NCBI RefSeq assembly: GCF_022759505.1
Contig: NZ_CP094290.1
Location: forward strand, 1 to 64,000
Source: Georgenia sp. TF02-10
GTDB taxonomy: Bacteria; Actinomycetota; Actinomycetes; Actinomycetales; Actinomycetaceae
Length of the DNA stretch: 64,000 nt
Reading direction: 5' to 3'
Positions 43,405 through 52,706 of the stretch are shown piece by piece. A program made the position numbers and the translations under genes. Position 1 is the stretch's first letter. Each line of letters begins with the position of its first letter. The notes beneath the pieces were generated by a model that saw nothing but the letters and a program-made list of their open reading frames with translations, did not search any database and was not told the origin of the DNA.

Positions 43405-44898
43405 GTGACGACGTACGCGCTCCGGACCGCCAGTCCCGCCAAGACCCGCGCCGAGGCGGTGGTGGTGGGCGTGCTGGCCGGCGAGGGGCGCGGCGGCGCC
43501 CGCCTGGCCGACGGGGGCCAGGACGTCGCCGATGCCTACGGCCGTCGGCTCGCGCCCCTGCTCGCCACCGTCGGCATGACCGGCAAGCCCGGCGAGGTGG
43601 TCAAGGTGCCCACCGCCGGCACGATCGGCTCGCCGCTGCTGGTCCTCGTCGGCCTGGGCAGCGAACCCGATCCACTCGCCGTCCGCCGGGCCGCCGGCAC
43701 CGCCGCCCGCGCGGTCACCAACGCGGCGACGGTCGCGATCGCACTGCCGGCCGCCACCCCGGAGCTGGTGCGGGCCGTGATCGAGGGCTACCGGCTCGGC
43801 GGGTACTCCTTCTCCCGCTACAAGAGCGGCGCGTCCGACACCGCACCCGCCGAGATCGTCGTCCTCTCACCGGTCGCGCGGCGGAAGGAGACCGTCGCCG
43901 CGTTCGACGAGGCGCAGCTCGTCGTCGACGCCGTGGTCGCCGCCCGCGACTGGGTCAACACGCCTCCGGCGGACCTGACGCCGCCGCTCCTCGCCGACGA
44001 GGTCGCCGCCGCCGCGCGGAAGGTCCGCGGGGTGAAGGTGACGGTGCACGACGAGGACCGGCTCGCCGAGCTGGGCTGTGGCGGCATCCTCGCCGTCGGC
44101 GCCGGGTCCGCGGCCCCGCCACGACTGGTGGAGCTCGAGTACCGGCCCAAGGGCGCGACCACCCACGTCGCGCTGGTCGGGAAGGGCATCACGTTCGACT
44201 CCGGCGGCCTGACCATCAAGCCGGGGACGAGCTTGCCGACGATGAAGGAGGACATGGCCGGCGCCGCGGCGGTCGTCCAGGCCGTGCTCGCGATCGCCCG
44301 GCTGGGTCTGCCCGTGCGCGTCACCGGCGTCGCCGCGCTGGCCGAGAACATGATCGGTGGCGCGTCGATGCGGCCGGGCGACGTGATCACGACCTACGGC
44401 GGCACGACGATCGAGATCTCCAACACCGACGCCGAGGGGAGGCTGGTGCTCGCCGACGCGCTCGGCCGGGCGGTCGAGCGCGAGCCGGACCTGGTCGTCG
44501 ACGTCGCGACGCTCACGGCCCACATGGTGCTCGCCCTCGGCGAGCGGATCTGTGGCGTCATGGGCGACGACACCGTGGTCGAGCAGGTGCTCGCCGCCGC
44601 GGAAGCGGCCGGCGAGGAAGCGTGGCCGATGCCGATCCCGGAGCACATGGAGGAGCGGATCCGCAGCTCGAAGGTCGCCGACCTCTCCCAGCACGACTGG
44701 ATCCGCTGGGGCGGCGGCCTGTTCGCCGCGGCCTTCCTCCGCACCTTCACCGGCGGGCTGCCGTGGGCGCACCTCGACATCGCCGGGCCCGCGTTCAACA
44801 AGGGCGGCCCGACGGGGCACTGGACGTCGGGCGGCACCGGGTTCGGCGTCGCGACCCTCGTCGAGCTGGCCCGCTCGCTGGCGGCGCCGACCGACTGA
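43405..44898 (+). CDS. pepA: Leucyl aminopeptidase (M17)
   Basis: A 497-residue M17 aminopeptidase with the active-site signature NTDAEGRLVLADAL and the upstream VGKGITFDSGGLTIKPG and MKEDMAGAAAV blocks carrying the metal lysine and aspartates. ATG is absent; GTG 43405 (VTTYALRTASPAK) gives the normal length. It works as a zinc/manganese hexamer in peptide turnover. The order gcvT-pepA-lpd/sucB resembles Rv2211c-Rv2215 in M. tuberculosis. Confidence 0.94.
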   Translation: MTTYALRTASPAKTRAEAVVVGVLAGEGRGGARLADGGQDVADAYGRRLAPLLATVGMTGKPGEVVKVPTAGTIGSPLLVLVGLGSEPDPLAVRRAAGTAARAVTNAATVAIALPAATPELVRAVIEGYRLGGYSFSRYKSGASDTAPAEIVVLSPVARRKETVAAFDEAQLVVDAVVAARDWVNTPPADLTPPLLADEVAAAARKVRGVKVTVHDEDRLAELGCGGILAVGAGSAAPPRLVELEYRPKGATTHVALVGKGITFDSGGLTIKPGTSLPTMKEDMAGAAAVVQAVLAIARLGLPVRVTGVAALAENMIGGASMRPGDVITTYGGTTIEISNTDAEGRLVLADALGRAVEREPDLVVDVATLTAHMVLALGERICGVMGDDTVVEQVLAAAEAAGEEAWPMPIPEHMEERIRSSKVADLSQHDWIRWGGGLFAAAFLRTFTGGLPWAHLDIAGPAFNKGGPTGHWTSGGTGFGVATLVELARSLAAPTD

Positions 44899-44920
44899 GC
44901 AGCCACGCCCGGGCGACGCG

Positions 44921-45304
44921 CTACTCCGGCAGCGGCGGCCGGCCCTGCTTCTGCGCCTTGCGCACCCGCGTGTTGTAGTCGCGCATCCGCTGCGGGATGC
45001 CGACCACGGCGGCGTCGTACGACGGCACCTGGTGGCGGTTGCAGAAGTCGTGCGCCCACTGGACGCCCGGGACCCGCCGGCGCGTCCACTCGCCGTCGTG
45101 CGCGACCAGGAGCAGCGTCACCTCGCTGACGGCCGTGCGCGGCTCGACGAACCCCTCGACCCCGCGCCGGGCGGCCACCCACTCACGCAGGTGCTGCTCG
45201 TCGACCTTGTCGGCCGCGCGCACCCGCGTCGACCCGGTCCGCGCCGCGTCCTTCGCCGGCCCGCTCATCCTCGGTCCCCGCCGGAACCGGTCCCACAACG
45301 CCAT
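44921..45304 (-). CDS. Conserved actinobacterial hypothetical protein
   Basis: A 127-residue basic, soluble protein. ATG 45304 (MALWDRFRRG) is chosen over a longer frame that has no similarity. The middle holds LREWVAARRGVEGFVEPRT and LLLVAHDGEWTRRRVPGVQWAHDF, the latter suggesting a small mixed alpha/beta fold. The C-terminus is basic (RVRKAQKQGRPPLPE). I know a similar gene beside lpd in other actinobacteria but not its function. Convergent with pepA and divergent from lpd. Confidence 0.7.
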   Translation of the reverse strand: MALWDRFRRGPRMSGPAKDAARTGSTRVRAADKVDEQHLREWVAARRGVEGFVEPRTAVSEVTLLLVAHDGEWTRRRVPGVQWAHDFCNRHQVPSYDAAVVGIPQRMRDYNTRVRKAQKQGRPPLPE

Positions 45305-45441
45305 GGCACCAGTGTGCCCGATCCGCCTCCTGTCGTCCGGACGTCGGCTCGGACACGAGCGGTTTGGCCGAGGTCGTTGCGCCGCGCATCCAGGAGGGTG
45401 CAAGGATGGTCCGCGCACTCGTGGACAGGGAAGGAGCAGTG

Positions 45442-46842
45442 GTGGCCGAGGCGGACGACGGCGAGGTCGACGTACTCATCCTCGGTGCGGGGTCCGGCGG
45501 CTACGCCTGCGCCCTCCGCGCCGCGCAGCTCGGCCTGACCGTTGCACTCGTCGAGCAGGCCAAGCTCGGCGGAACCTGCCTCCACGTGGGCTGCATCCCC
45601 ACCAAGGCGCTGCTCCACGCTGCCGAGGTCGCCGACGCCGCCCGCGAGGCCGAGACCTTCGGCGTGCTCGCCAAGCTCGACGGTGTCGACGCCGCGGGCG
45701 TCCGGTCCTACGCCGACAGCGTGGTCGACCGGCTGTTCAAGGGCCTCTCGGGCCTGGTCCGCAGCCGCGGCATCCGCGTCGTCGAGGGCACCGGCCGGCT
45801 GACCGGTCCGCGCGAGGTCACCGTCGAGGGCCCCGACGGCACCACCACCCTCACCGGGCGCAACGTCGTGCTCGCCACCGGCTCCGCCCCTCGGGCGCTG
45901 CCGGGCATCGACGTCGACGGCACCCGGGTGCTGACCTCCGACGACGCGCTGCGCCTCGACCAGGTGCCCGGCTCGGCGGTCGTCCTCGGCGGCGGTGTGA
46001 TCGGGTGCGAGTTCGCCAGCGTGTGGCGCAGCTTCGGCGCCGACGTGACCGTCGTCGAGGCGCTGCCGCGGCTGCTGCCCCCCGAGGACGCCGCTTCCTC
46101 CGCGGCCCTCGAGCGTGCGTTCCGCAAGCGCGGCATCACCGTCCGCACCGCGACGTCCGTCGAGCAGGTCGCGACCGACGACTCCGGGGTCGCCGTCACC
46201 CTCTCCGACGGCACCTCCCTGACCGCCGACGTGCTGCTGGTGGCCGTCGGCCGCGTGCCCCGCACCGAGGGCCTCGGCTACGACGAGCAGGGCGTGACCC
46301 TCGACCGTGGCCACGTCGTCGTCGACGAGCGCTGCCGCACCGCCGCCGACGGGGTGTGGGCGGTCGGCGACATCACCCCCGGCCTCCAGCTCGCGCACCG
46401 CGGCTTCCAGCAGGGCATCCACGTGGCCGAGCAGCTCGCGGGGCTCGACCCGCGTCCGATCGACGAGCGCGGCATCCCGCGCGTCACCTACTCCCGGCCC
46501 GAGGTCGCGTCCGTCGGCCTGACCGAGGAGCAGGCCCGGGAGCAGCACGGCGACGACGCGGTGACCACGCTGACCTACGACCTCGCCGGCAACGGCCGCA
46601 GCCAGATCCTGCGCACCCAGGGCTTCGTCAAGCTGGTGCGGCAGGTCGACGGCCCGGTGGTCGGCGTCCACCTCGTCGGCGAGCGGGTCGGCGAGCTCAT
46701 CGGCGAGGCGCAGCTGGTCTACGGCTGGGAGGCGCACCCCGAGGACGTCGCCCCGCTGGTCCACGCGCACCCGACGCAGAACGAGGCGCTGGGCGAGGCG
46801 TTCCTCGCCCTCGCCGGCAAGCCGCTCCACACCCACAGCTGA
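45442..46842 (+). CDS. lpd: Dihydrolipoyl dehydrogenase (E3)
   Basis: A 466-residue FAD/NAD disulfide oxidoreductase: [20 protein letters not shown] (FAD site), [13 protein letters not shown] (redox cysteines), [16 protein letters not shown] (NAD site), [16 protein letters not shown], and the C-terminal [14 protein letters not shown] with the catalytic His-Glu. It reoxidises dihydrolipoamide for 2-oxoacid dehydrogenases. GTG 45442 (or 45439) is preferred because AAGGAG ends 5 nt upstream; longer starts to 45364 exist. It precedes the E2 gene by 64 bp. Confidence 0.95.
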   Translation: MAEADDGEVDVLILGAGSGGYACALRAAQLGLTVALVEQAKLGGTCLHVGCIPTKALLHAAEVADAAREAETFGVLAKLDGVDAAGVRSYADSVVDRLFKGLSGLVRSRGIRVVEGTGRLTGPREVTVEGPDGTTTLTGRNVVLATGSAPRALPGIDVDGTRVLTSDDALRLDQVPGSAVVLGGGVIGCEFASVWRSFGADVTVVEALPRLLPPEDAASSAALERAFRKRGITVRTATSVEQVATDDSGVAVTLSDGTSLTADVLLVAVGRVPRTEGLGYDEQGVTLDRGHVVVDERCRTAADGVWAVGDITPGLQLAHRGFQQGIHVAEQLAGLDPRPIDERGIPRVTYSRPEVASVGLTEEQAREQHGDDAVTTLTYDLAGNGRSQILRTQGFVKLVRQVDGPVVGVHLVGERVGELIGEAQLVYGWEAHPEDVAPLVHAHPTQNEALGEAFLALAGKPLHTHS

Positions 46843-46906
46843 CCCGATCCACCCCACAGCAGTTCCAGCACCGACCCAGCCAGACCCAAGCGAAGACGAG
46901 GAATCC

Positions 46907-48745
46907 ATGGCCACCGAAGTCAACCTCCCGGCACTCGGCGAATCCGTCACCGAGGGCACCGTCACCCGCTGGCTCAAGCAAGTCGGCGACCAGGTCGCGG
47001 TCGACGAGCCGCTGCTGGAGGTCTCCACCGACAAGGTCGACACCGAGATCCCCTCCCCCGTCGCCGGGACCCTGCTCGAGATCAAGGCCAACGAGGACGA
47101 CACGGTGGAGGTCGGTGCCGTGCTCGCGATCGTCGGCGCCGAGGACGAGGCCTCCGCCGGCTCCGGTGACGCGCCCGAGCCGGACCAGTCCGGGCAGCAG
47201 GAGGAGCAGGCGCCTCAGCAGGAGGAGCAGAGCGCCGAGCAGGAGGAGCCGAGCCCGCAGGCGCAGCAGCCGGCGCCGGCCGAGCAGCCCTCGGCACCCG
47301 AGCCGCCGCGCTCCGAGACCCCGCCCCAGTCGGGTGGCCAGTCGGGTGAGCAGTCGGGTGGCCGGTCCGGTGGTGGCGACAGCACGCCGGTGACCCTGCC
47401 CGCGCTCGGCGAGTCGGTGACCGAGGGCACCGTCACCCGCTGGCTCAAGCAGGTCGGGGACGAGGTGGCCGTCGACGAGCCGCTGCTCGAGGTCTCCACC
47501 GACAAGGTCGACACCGAGATCCCCTCCCCCGTCGCCGGCACCCTGCTCGAGATCAAGGCGAGCGAGGACGAGACGGTCGAGGTGGGCGCCGAGCTGGCGA
47601 TCATCGGCTCCGGCAGTCCGGCGCCGCAGCAGCAGGAGCAGGCTCCGGAGCCGCAGCAGCAGGAGCAGGCCCCGGAGCCGCAGCAGCAGGAGGCGCCCGC
47701 GCCCCAGCAGCAGGAAGAGCCGAAGCCGGCGCCCCAGCAGCAGGAGCAGGCTCCTGCGCCGCGCCAGGAGGAGAAGCAGGAGCAGCCGCAGCCGTCGGCG
47801 CCGAGCGGCGACGGCCCGGGCTACGTGACGCCGCTGGTGCGCAAGCTCGCGGCGCAGCACGACGTCGACCTGGCGACCGTCCAGGGCTCCGGCGTCGGCG
47901 GCCGGATCCGCAAGCAGGACGTGCTCGACGCGGCCGCGAAGAAGTCCCAGCCCGCCCCGGCGGCGGCCCCTGCGGCCTCCCCCGCCGCGGCCTCCCCGGC
48001 TTCCTCCGCGCCGGCGCCGGCGAGCCCGTCGCCGCTGCGCGGGCGCACGGAGAAGGTCAGCCGGCTGCGCAAGATCATCGCGGAGCGGATGGTCGAGTCG
48101 CTGCACGTGTCGGCCCAGCTCACGCAGGTGGTGGAGGTCGACGTCACCAACGTCGCCCGACTGCGCGAGAGCGTGAAGCAGGACTTCGTGGCCCGCGAGG
48201 GCGTGAAGCTGTCGTACCTGCCGTTCTTCGCCAAGGCGGCGATCGACGCGCTCAAGGAGCACCCGGCGCTCAACGCGACGCTCGACATGGAGGCGGGCAC
48301 GGTCACCTACCACGACCAGGAGCACCTCGCGATCGCCGTCGACACCGAGAAGGGCCTCATCACCCCGGTGGTGAAGGGCGCCGGCGACCTGTCGATCTCG
48401 GGCCTGGCGAAGAAGATCGCCGACATCGCCCAGCGCACCCGCACCAACAAGATCGGCCCCGACGAGCTGTCCGGCGGCACGTTCACGATCACGAACCTCG
48501 GCAGCGTCGGCGCCCTCTGGGACACGCCGATCATCAACCAGCCGCAGGTCGCGATCCTCGGCCCGGGCGCGGTCGTCAAGCGGCCGGTCGTCATCGACGA
48601 CCCGCAGCTCGGCGAGACCATCGCCGTCCGGCACATGGTCTACCTCGCCCTGACCTACGACCACCGGCTGGTCGACGGCGCCGACGCCGGCCGGTTCCTC
48701 CAGGACGTCAAGAAGCGCCTCGAGGCCGGCAAGTTCGAGGTGTGA
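46907..48745 (+). CDS. sucB: 2-oxoacid dehydrogenase E2 (dihydrolipoamide acyltransferase)
   Basis: A 612-residue E2 with two lipoyl domains (residues about 2-76 and 160-235), each with the lipoylated lysine in [12 protein letters not shown]. They are joined by a Gln/Glu/Pro-rich linker. A second, longer linker of QQQE-type repeats leads to the E3-binding domain ([17 protein letters not shown]). The catalytic core ends with [14 protein letters not shown] (active-site His and Asp). In actinobacteria this protein (DlaT/SucB) serves both pyruvate and 2-oxoglutarate complexes. LipA and LipB, which lipoylate it, are encoded downstream. Confidence 0.93.
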   Translation: MATEVNLPALGESVTEGTVTRWLKQVGDQVAVDEPLLEVSTDKVDTEIPSPVAGTLLEIKANEDDTVEVGAVLAIVGAEDEASAGSGDAPEPDQSGQQEEQAPQQEEQSAEQEEPSPQAQQPAPAEQPSAPEPPRSETPPQSGGQSGEQSGGRSGGGDSTPVTLPALGESVTEGTVTRWLKQVGDEVAVDEPLLEVSTDKVDTEIPSPVAGTLLEIKASEDETVEVGAELAIIGSGSPAPQQQEQAPEPQQQEQAPEPQQQEAPAPQQQEEPKPAPQQQEQAPAPRQEEKQEQPQPSAPSGDGPGYVTPLVRKLAAQHDVDLATVQGSGVGGRIRKQDVLDAAAKKSQPAPAAAPAASPAAASPASSAPAPASPSPLRGRTEKVSRLRKIIAERMVESLHVSAQLTQVVEVDVTNVARLRESVKQDFVAREGVKLSYLPFFAKAAIDALKEHPALNATLDMEAGTVTYHDQEHLAIAVDTEKGLITPVVKGAGDLSISGLAKKIADIAQRTRTNKIGPDELSGGTFTITNLGSVGALWDTPIINQPQVAILGPGAVVKRPVVIDDPQLGETIAVRHMVYLALTYDHRLVDGADAGRFLQDVKKRLEAGKFEV

Positions 48746-48768
48746 GGGACGACGACCGACAGCCGTGA

Positions 48769-48806
48769 ACGAGCGCCGGGTGCCCGCGAGGGCACCCGGC
48801 GCTCGT
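48769..48806. terminator. Perfect 17-bp bidirectional terminator hairpin
   Basis: ACGAGCGCCGGGTGCCC (48769-48785) pairs with its exact complement at 48790-48806 around a GCGA tetraloop. It lies between the convergent E2 and nrdB genes, so it can end both transcripts. Confidence 0.85.
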
Positions 48807-48814
48807 CGTACCGG

Positions 48815-49861
48815 CTAGAAGTCCTCGTCGAACCCGACGGTGCCCTTGACGCCGACCTGGTAGGCCGAGACCCGGCGCTCGAAGAAGTTCGACAGCTCCT
48901 GGACGTCCTGCAGCTCCATGAACGCGAGCGGGTTCGCCGTCCCGTAGATCGGCTCGAGGCCGAGCCGCTGCATCCGGCGGTCGGCGACGTGCTCGAGGTA
49001 GGCGCGCATGTCCGCGGTCGAGAGACCGGCGACGCCCCCGCCGAGGAGGTCCTCGGCGAACTGCGCCTCGGCGTCCACGCCCTCGACGAGCATCTGCCGC
49101 ACCTGCGCCGCCAGCTCGTCGTCGAACAGCCCGGGCTCCTCCTGCCGGACGGTGTCGACGACGTCGAACGCGAACGCCATGTGCATCGACTCGTCGCGGA
49201 ACACCCAGTTGGTGCCGGAGGCGAGTCCGTTGAGCAGGCCTCGCGAGCGCAGGAAGTACACGTAGGCGAAGGCGCCGTAGAAGAACAACCCCTCGATGAC
49301 CGCGGCGAAGCAGATCAGGTTGAGCAGGAACGCCCGCCGGTCCTCGCGCGTCTCCAGCCGGTCGAGCGCGAAGACCGAGTCGATCCACTTGAAGCAGAAG
49401 TCCGCCTTGTGCTTGATCGACGGGATGTTGTCGACCGCCGCGAACGCCGCGTGCCGCTCGGCCTCGTCGGGCACGTAGGTGTCGAGGAGCGTCAGGTAGA
49501 ACTGGACGTGCACCGCCTCCTCGAAGAGCTGGCGCGACAGGTAGAGCCGGCCCTCCGGGCAGTTGACGTGCTGGTAGAGGTTGAGCACGAGGTTGTTGGC
49601 GACGATGGTGTCACCGGTCGCGAAGAACGCCACCAACCGCGACACCAGGTGCCGCTCGGCGTCGGTGAGCCGGTCGAGGTCGGCGAGGTCGGAGTGCAGG
49701 TCGACCTCCTCGACGGTCCAGGTGTTCTTGATGGCGTCGCGGTACCGGTCGTAGAAGTGCGGGTACCGCATCGGGCGCAGGGTCAGGTTCATCCCGGGGT
49801 CGAGCAGCATCCGGGTCTCGGAGTGGTCGGTCGCGGCGGTGGGGTTCTCGGTGGTGGTCAC
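48815..49861 (-). CDS. nrdB: Ribonucleotide reductase beta subunit (class Ia)
   Basis: A 348-residue R2 protein. The di-iron ligands are in the family blocks RQLFEEAVHVQFYL (Glu, His) and RDESMHMAFAF (Glu, His); the first ligand acid is in the ATGD segment before NNLVLNLY. The radical tyrosine is expected in the conserved helix. It supplies the tyrosyl radical to NrdA for dNTP synthesis under aerobic conditions. GTG 49861 overlaps the nrdA stop (GTGA), so the two are coupled and under the cobalamin riboswitch. Confidence 0.93.
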   Translation of the reverse strand: MTTTENPTAATDHSETRMLLDPGMNLTLRPMRYPHFYDRYRDAIKNTWTVEEVDLHSDLADLDRLTDAERHLVSRLVAFFATGDTIVANNLVLNLYQHVNCPEGRLYLSRQLFEEAVHVQFYLTLLDTYVPDEAERHAAFAAVDNIPSIKHKADFCFKWIDSVFALDRLETREDRRAFLLNLICFAAVIEGLFFYGAFAYVYFLRSRGLLNGLASGTNWVFRDESMHMAFAFDVVDTVRQEEPGLFDDELAAQVRQMLVEGVDAEAQFAEDLLGGGVAGLSTADMRAYLEHVADRRMQRLGLEPIYGTANPLAFMELQDVQELSNFFERRVSAYQVGVKGTVGFDEDF

Positions 49862-52248
49862 TGGCAGGCCTCGCAGGTCTCGGGGTTCTCCAGGGAGCAG
49901 GCGACTGCCTCCTGGTCGGTCGGGGTGGTTCTCTGGCTGGCCGGGAGGGTGGCCGGTCGGGTGGCCGGGGCGACCGCGACGGTCGCCTGCTGGATCCGGG
50001 TGGCGGGCCGCGAGCGCAGGTAGTACGTCGTCTTCAGTCCCGCGCGCCACGCGTAGCGGTACATCGACGAGAGCTTTCCGATCGACGGGCCGGCCATGAA
50101 GAGGTTGAGCGACTGGCTCTGGTCGACATAGGGCGCACGCGCCGCGGCGAGGTCGATCAGCGCCCGCTGCGGCAGCTCCCAGGCAGTGCGGAAGAGCCGC
50201 CGCACCTCCTCCGGCAGGGCCGGCACGTCCTGCACCGAGCCCTCGGCGCGCTTGATCGCCTCCCGCACCTCGGGTGTCCACAAGCCGCGCTGCTTGAGCT
50301 CCCGGACCAGGGCGGTGTTGACCTGGAGGAACTCCCCGGAGAGGGTCTCGCGCTTGAACAGGTTGGACACCTGCGGCTCGATGCACTCGTAGCAGCCGGC
50401 GATCGACGCGATCGTCGCCGTCGGAGCGATGGCGACCAGCAGCGCGTTGCGCAGCCCGTGCTCGGCCACCCGCTCGCGCAGCGCCGCCCAGCGCTCGGTC
50501 TGGGTCGGCGTGACGTCCCACAGGTCCGGCTGCAGCTGCCCGCCCGCCGCGCGCGTCTCGGGGAACGCCGGGTGCGGCCCGAAGGTGGCGGCGAGGTCGC
50601 AGGAGACCTCGAGCGCGGTCAGGTACACCTCCTCCGCGATCCGGGTCGACAGCTCCCGTGCCTCGTCGGAGTCGAAGGGCAGCCCGAGTGCGAAGAACAC
50701 GTCCTGCAGACCCATCAAGCCCAACCCGATCGGCCTCCACCGCGGGTTGGAGCGGGCCGCCTCCCGGCTCGGGTAGTAGTTGATGTCGATCACCCGGTCG
50801 AGCAGGGGCACGGCCGTGCGCACCGTGTCGCGGAGCCGCTCCCAGTCGAGGTCGCCCTCCGCGAGGTGGCGGGCGAGGTTCACCGAGCCCAGGTTGCACA
50901 CGGCCGTCTCCTCGTCGGAGGAGACCTCGATGATCTCGGTGCACAGGTTGGACAGGTGCACGACCGGGCCGCCGTCGTCCCGGGTCTGGTTGCAGGTGCG
51001 GTTGGCCGCGTCCTTGAACGTCATCCAGCCGTTGCCGGTCTGGGCGAGGGTGCGCATCATCCGGCCGTAGAGGTCGCGCGCCCGCACGGTGCGGACGACC
51101 CGTCCCTCGGCCTCCGCCCGGCGGTAGGCCGCGTCGAAGGCGTCGCCCCACAGGTCCGGCAGCTCCGGTGCCTGGTCGGGGTCGACCAGCGACCACTCCT
51201 CGTCGGCCTCCACCCGGCGCATGAACTCGTCCGGGACCCAGTTCGCGAGGTTGAGGTTGTGCGTCCGACGGGCGTCCTCCCCGGTGTTGTCACGCAGCTC
51301 GAGGAACTCCTCGATGTCCGGGTGCCACGGCTCGAGGTAGACGCAGGCCGCGCCCTTGCGGCGACCACCCTGGTTGACCGCGGCCACCGAGGCGTCGAGC
51401 GTGCGCAGGAACGGCACGATGCCGTTGGAACGCCCGTTGGTGCCCCGGATCAGCGCACCGCGGGACCGGACACGGGAGAAGGCGAGCCCGATCCCGCCGG
51501 CGAACTTCGACAGCCGGGCCACCTGGTGGTAGCGGCTGTAGATCGAGTCCAGCTCGTCCCGAGGCGAGTCGAGCAGGTAGCACGACGACATCTGCGTGTG
51601 CCTCGTGCCGGAGTTGAACAGCGTCGGGCTGCTCGGCAGGTAGGCCAGCGACGACATCAGCCGGTAGAACCGGACCGCCTCCCCCGGTGTGGTCGCCAGC
51701 CCGCACGCGACGCGCAGCAGGAAGTACTGAGGCGTCTCGACGACGAGCCGGGTCGACGGGTGGCGGAGCAGGTAGCGGTCGTACACGGTCCGCAGCCCGA
51801 AGTACTCGAACCGGCGGTCCCCTTCGGGGTCGACCGCGAAGTCGAGCTTGCGCGCGTGGTCCTTGACGAACCGGGCGGTCTCGTCGCCGATCAGCCCCTC
51901 CGCGTGGCCGAGCGCGACCGCCTGGCTGAACGAGGCGACGCCCTGGTTGCGCACCTCCTTGTCGATGTAGCCCGCCAGGAGGCGGGCAGCGAGCCGGGAG
52001 TACTCCGGCTCCTCCCCGATCATCTCCGCGGCGGTCTGGATCGACAGCCGGTCGAGCTCCGCGGTGGTGGCGCCGTCGTAGAGCCCGCTGATCGTGCGCG
52101 TCGCGACCCGCATCGGGTCGACGTCCGGCAGGTCGCCGGCGACCCGGTCGACGGCGCGGACGATCTTGTCGACGTCGACGGGCTCGGTGTCCCCGTTGCG
52201 CTTGCGCACCCGCATCGGGGTGCGCCCTGGTGTGGCAGTGACCGTCAC
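49858..52248 (-). CDS. nrdA: Ribonucleotide reductase alpha subunit (class Ia)
   Basis: A 796-residue catalytic subunit. An N-terminal ATP cone (about 12-100: VRKRNGDTEPVDVDKIVRAV) gives allosteric activity control. The active-site block with NLCTEI and the finger-loop residues follow. The C-terminus ends CSLENPETCEACQ, the swinging-arm redox cysteines. GTG 52248 (VTVTATPGR) has GAGGAGAGAGAA just upstream; longer frames run through the leader. Its 5' leader carries a cobalamin riboswitch, so expression is expected to fall when vitamin B12 supports a class II enzyme, as described in Streptomyces. Confidence 0.95.
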   Translation of the reverse strand: MTVTATPGRTPMRVRKRNGDTEPVDVDKIVRAVDRVAGDLPDVDPMRVATRTISGLYDGATTAELDRLSIQTAAEMIGEEPEYSRLAARLLAGYIDKEVRNQGVASFSQAVALGHAEGLIGDETARFVKDHARKLDFAVDPEGDRRFEYFGLRTVYDRYLLRHPSTRLVVETPQYFLLRVACGLATTPGEAVRFYRLMSSLAYLPSSPTLFNSGTRHTQMSSCYLLDSPRDELDSIYSRYHQVARLSKFAGGIGLAFSRVRSRGALIRGTNGRSNGIVPFLRTLDASVAAVNQGGRRKGAACVYLEPWHPDIEEFLELRDNTGEDARRTHNLNLANWVPDEFMRRVEADEEWSLVDPDQAPELPDLWGDAFDAAYRRAEAEGRVVRTVRARDLYGRMMRTLAQTGNGWMTFKDAANRTCNQTRDDGGPVVHLSNLCTEIIEVSSDEETAVCNLGSVNLARHLAEGDLDWERLRDTVRTAVPLLDRVIDINYYPSREAARSNPRWRPIGLGLMGLQDVFFALGLPFDSDEARELSTRIAEEVYLTALEVSCDLAATFGPHPAFPETRAAGGQLQPDLWDVTPTQTERWAALRERVAEHGLRNALLVAIAPTATIASIAGCYECIEPQVSNLFKRETLSGEFLQVNTALVRELKQRGLWTPEVREAIKRAEGSVQDVPALPEEVRRLFRTAWELPQRALIDLAAARAPYVDQSQSLNLFMAGPSIGKLSSMYRYAWRAGLKTTYYLRSRPATRIQQATVAVAPATRPATLPASQRTTPTDQEAVACSLENPETCEACQ

Positions 52249-52365
52249 TTCTCTCTCCTCGCGAGATCGGTCCTGGACGGTCCGGGCGTCGCGGGAGGAC
52301 GGGCACGGGCAGCCGCGCGCGGCGCGCCACCGACCAGCCGTCGGCCCTCCCTCGAGGCCTCGGAC

Positions 52366-52388
52366 CACCACGCCCGGCGGGCGTGGTG
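52366..52388 (-). promoter_or_regulatory. Expression-platform hairpin of the cobalamin riboswitch
   Basis: CACCACGCCC (52366-52375) and its exact complement (52379-52388) form a 10-bp stem with a 3-nt loop directly after the aptamer. On the minus strand the 5' arm of this hairpin shares GCACCAC with the closing stem of the aptamer, so the two structures exclude each other. There is no U-run. Confidence 0.6.
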
Positions 52389-52604
52389 CGCTGGCAGGTC
52401 TTCGGACTCGCGGGCTCGCCGCAGCCAGGCACCTGCCTGGCCCCGACCCCTACTGACCGTCGCTTCCCAGGACGCCGGCTTGCGTCCCAGTGCTGTTGAC
52501 GGCGGTCGTTCCCACTCACCGCTGCGGGGCAGTCCCGGACTCGCACCGGGTTCCCTCTTTCCTCGATCGCCCCGAGGGGCTCTCGAACCAGCTGCGGCAC
52601 CACC
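52383..52604 (-). ncRNA. Cobalamin (adenosylcobalamin) riboswitch upstream of nrdAB
   Basis: Read on the minus strand, the leader contains the conserved cobalamin aptamer blocks in order: GGGAAC near its 5' part, GGTGCGAGTCCGGGACTG, CCCCGC, then the B12 box GAGTCCGAAGACCTGCCAG. The outer closing stem pairs GTGGTGC (top-strand 52597-52603) with GCACCAC and CTGG with CCAG. The nrdA start is about 135 nt downstream. B12-dependent repression of nrdAB with a riboswitch is known in Streptomyces. The identity is very secure; exact ends are estimated. Confidence 0.93.
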
Positions 52605-52706
52605 ATATGTGGGGGTCGACTCGTCGTGCGGGACGACATCTTGTGCCGGCGTGTCGGCGACGTCGGAGTGGCTCGCTCCGGCGCGTGGCATGGCAGGGTG
52701 GGCGCC

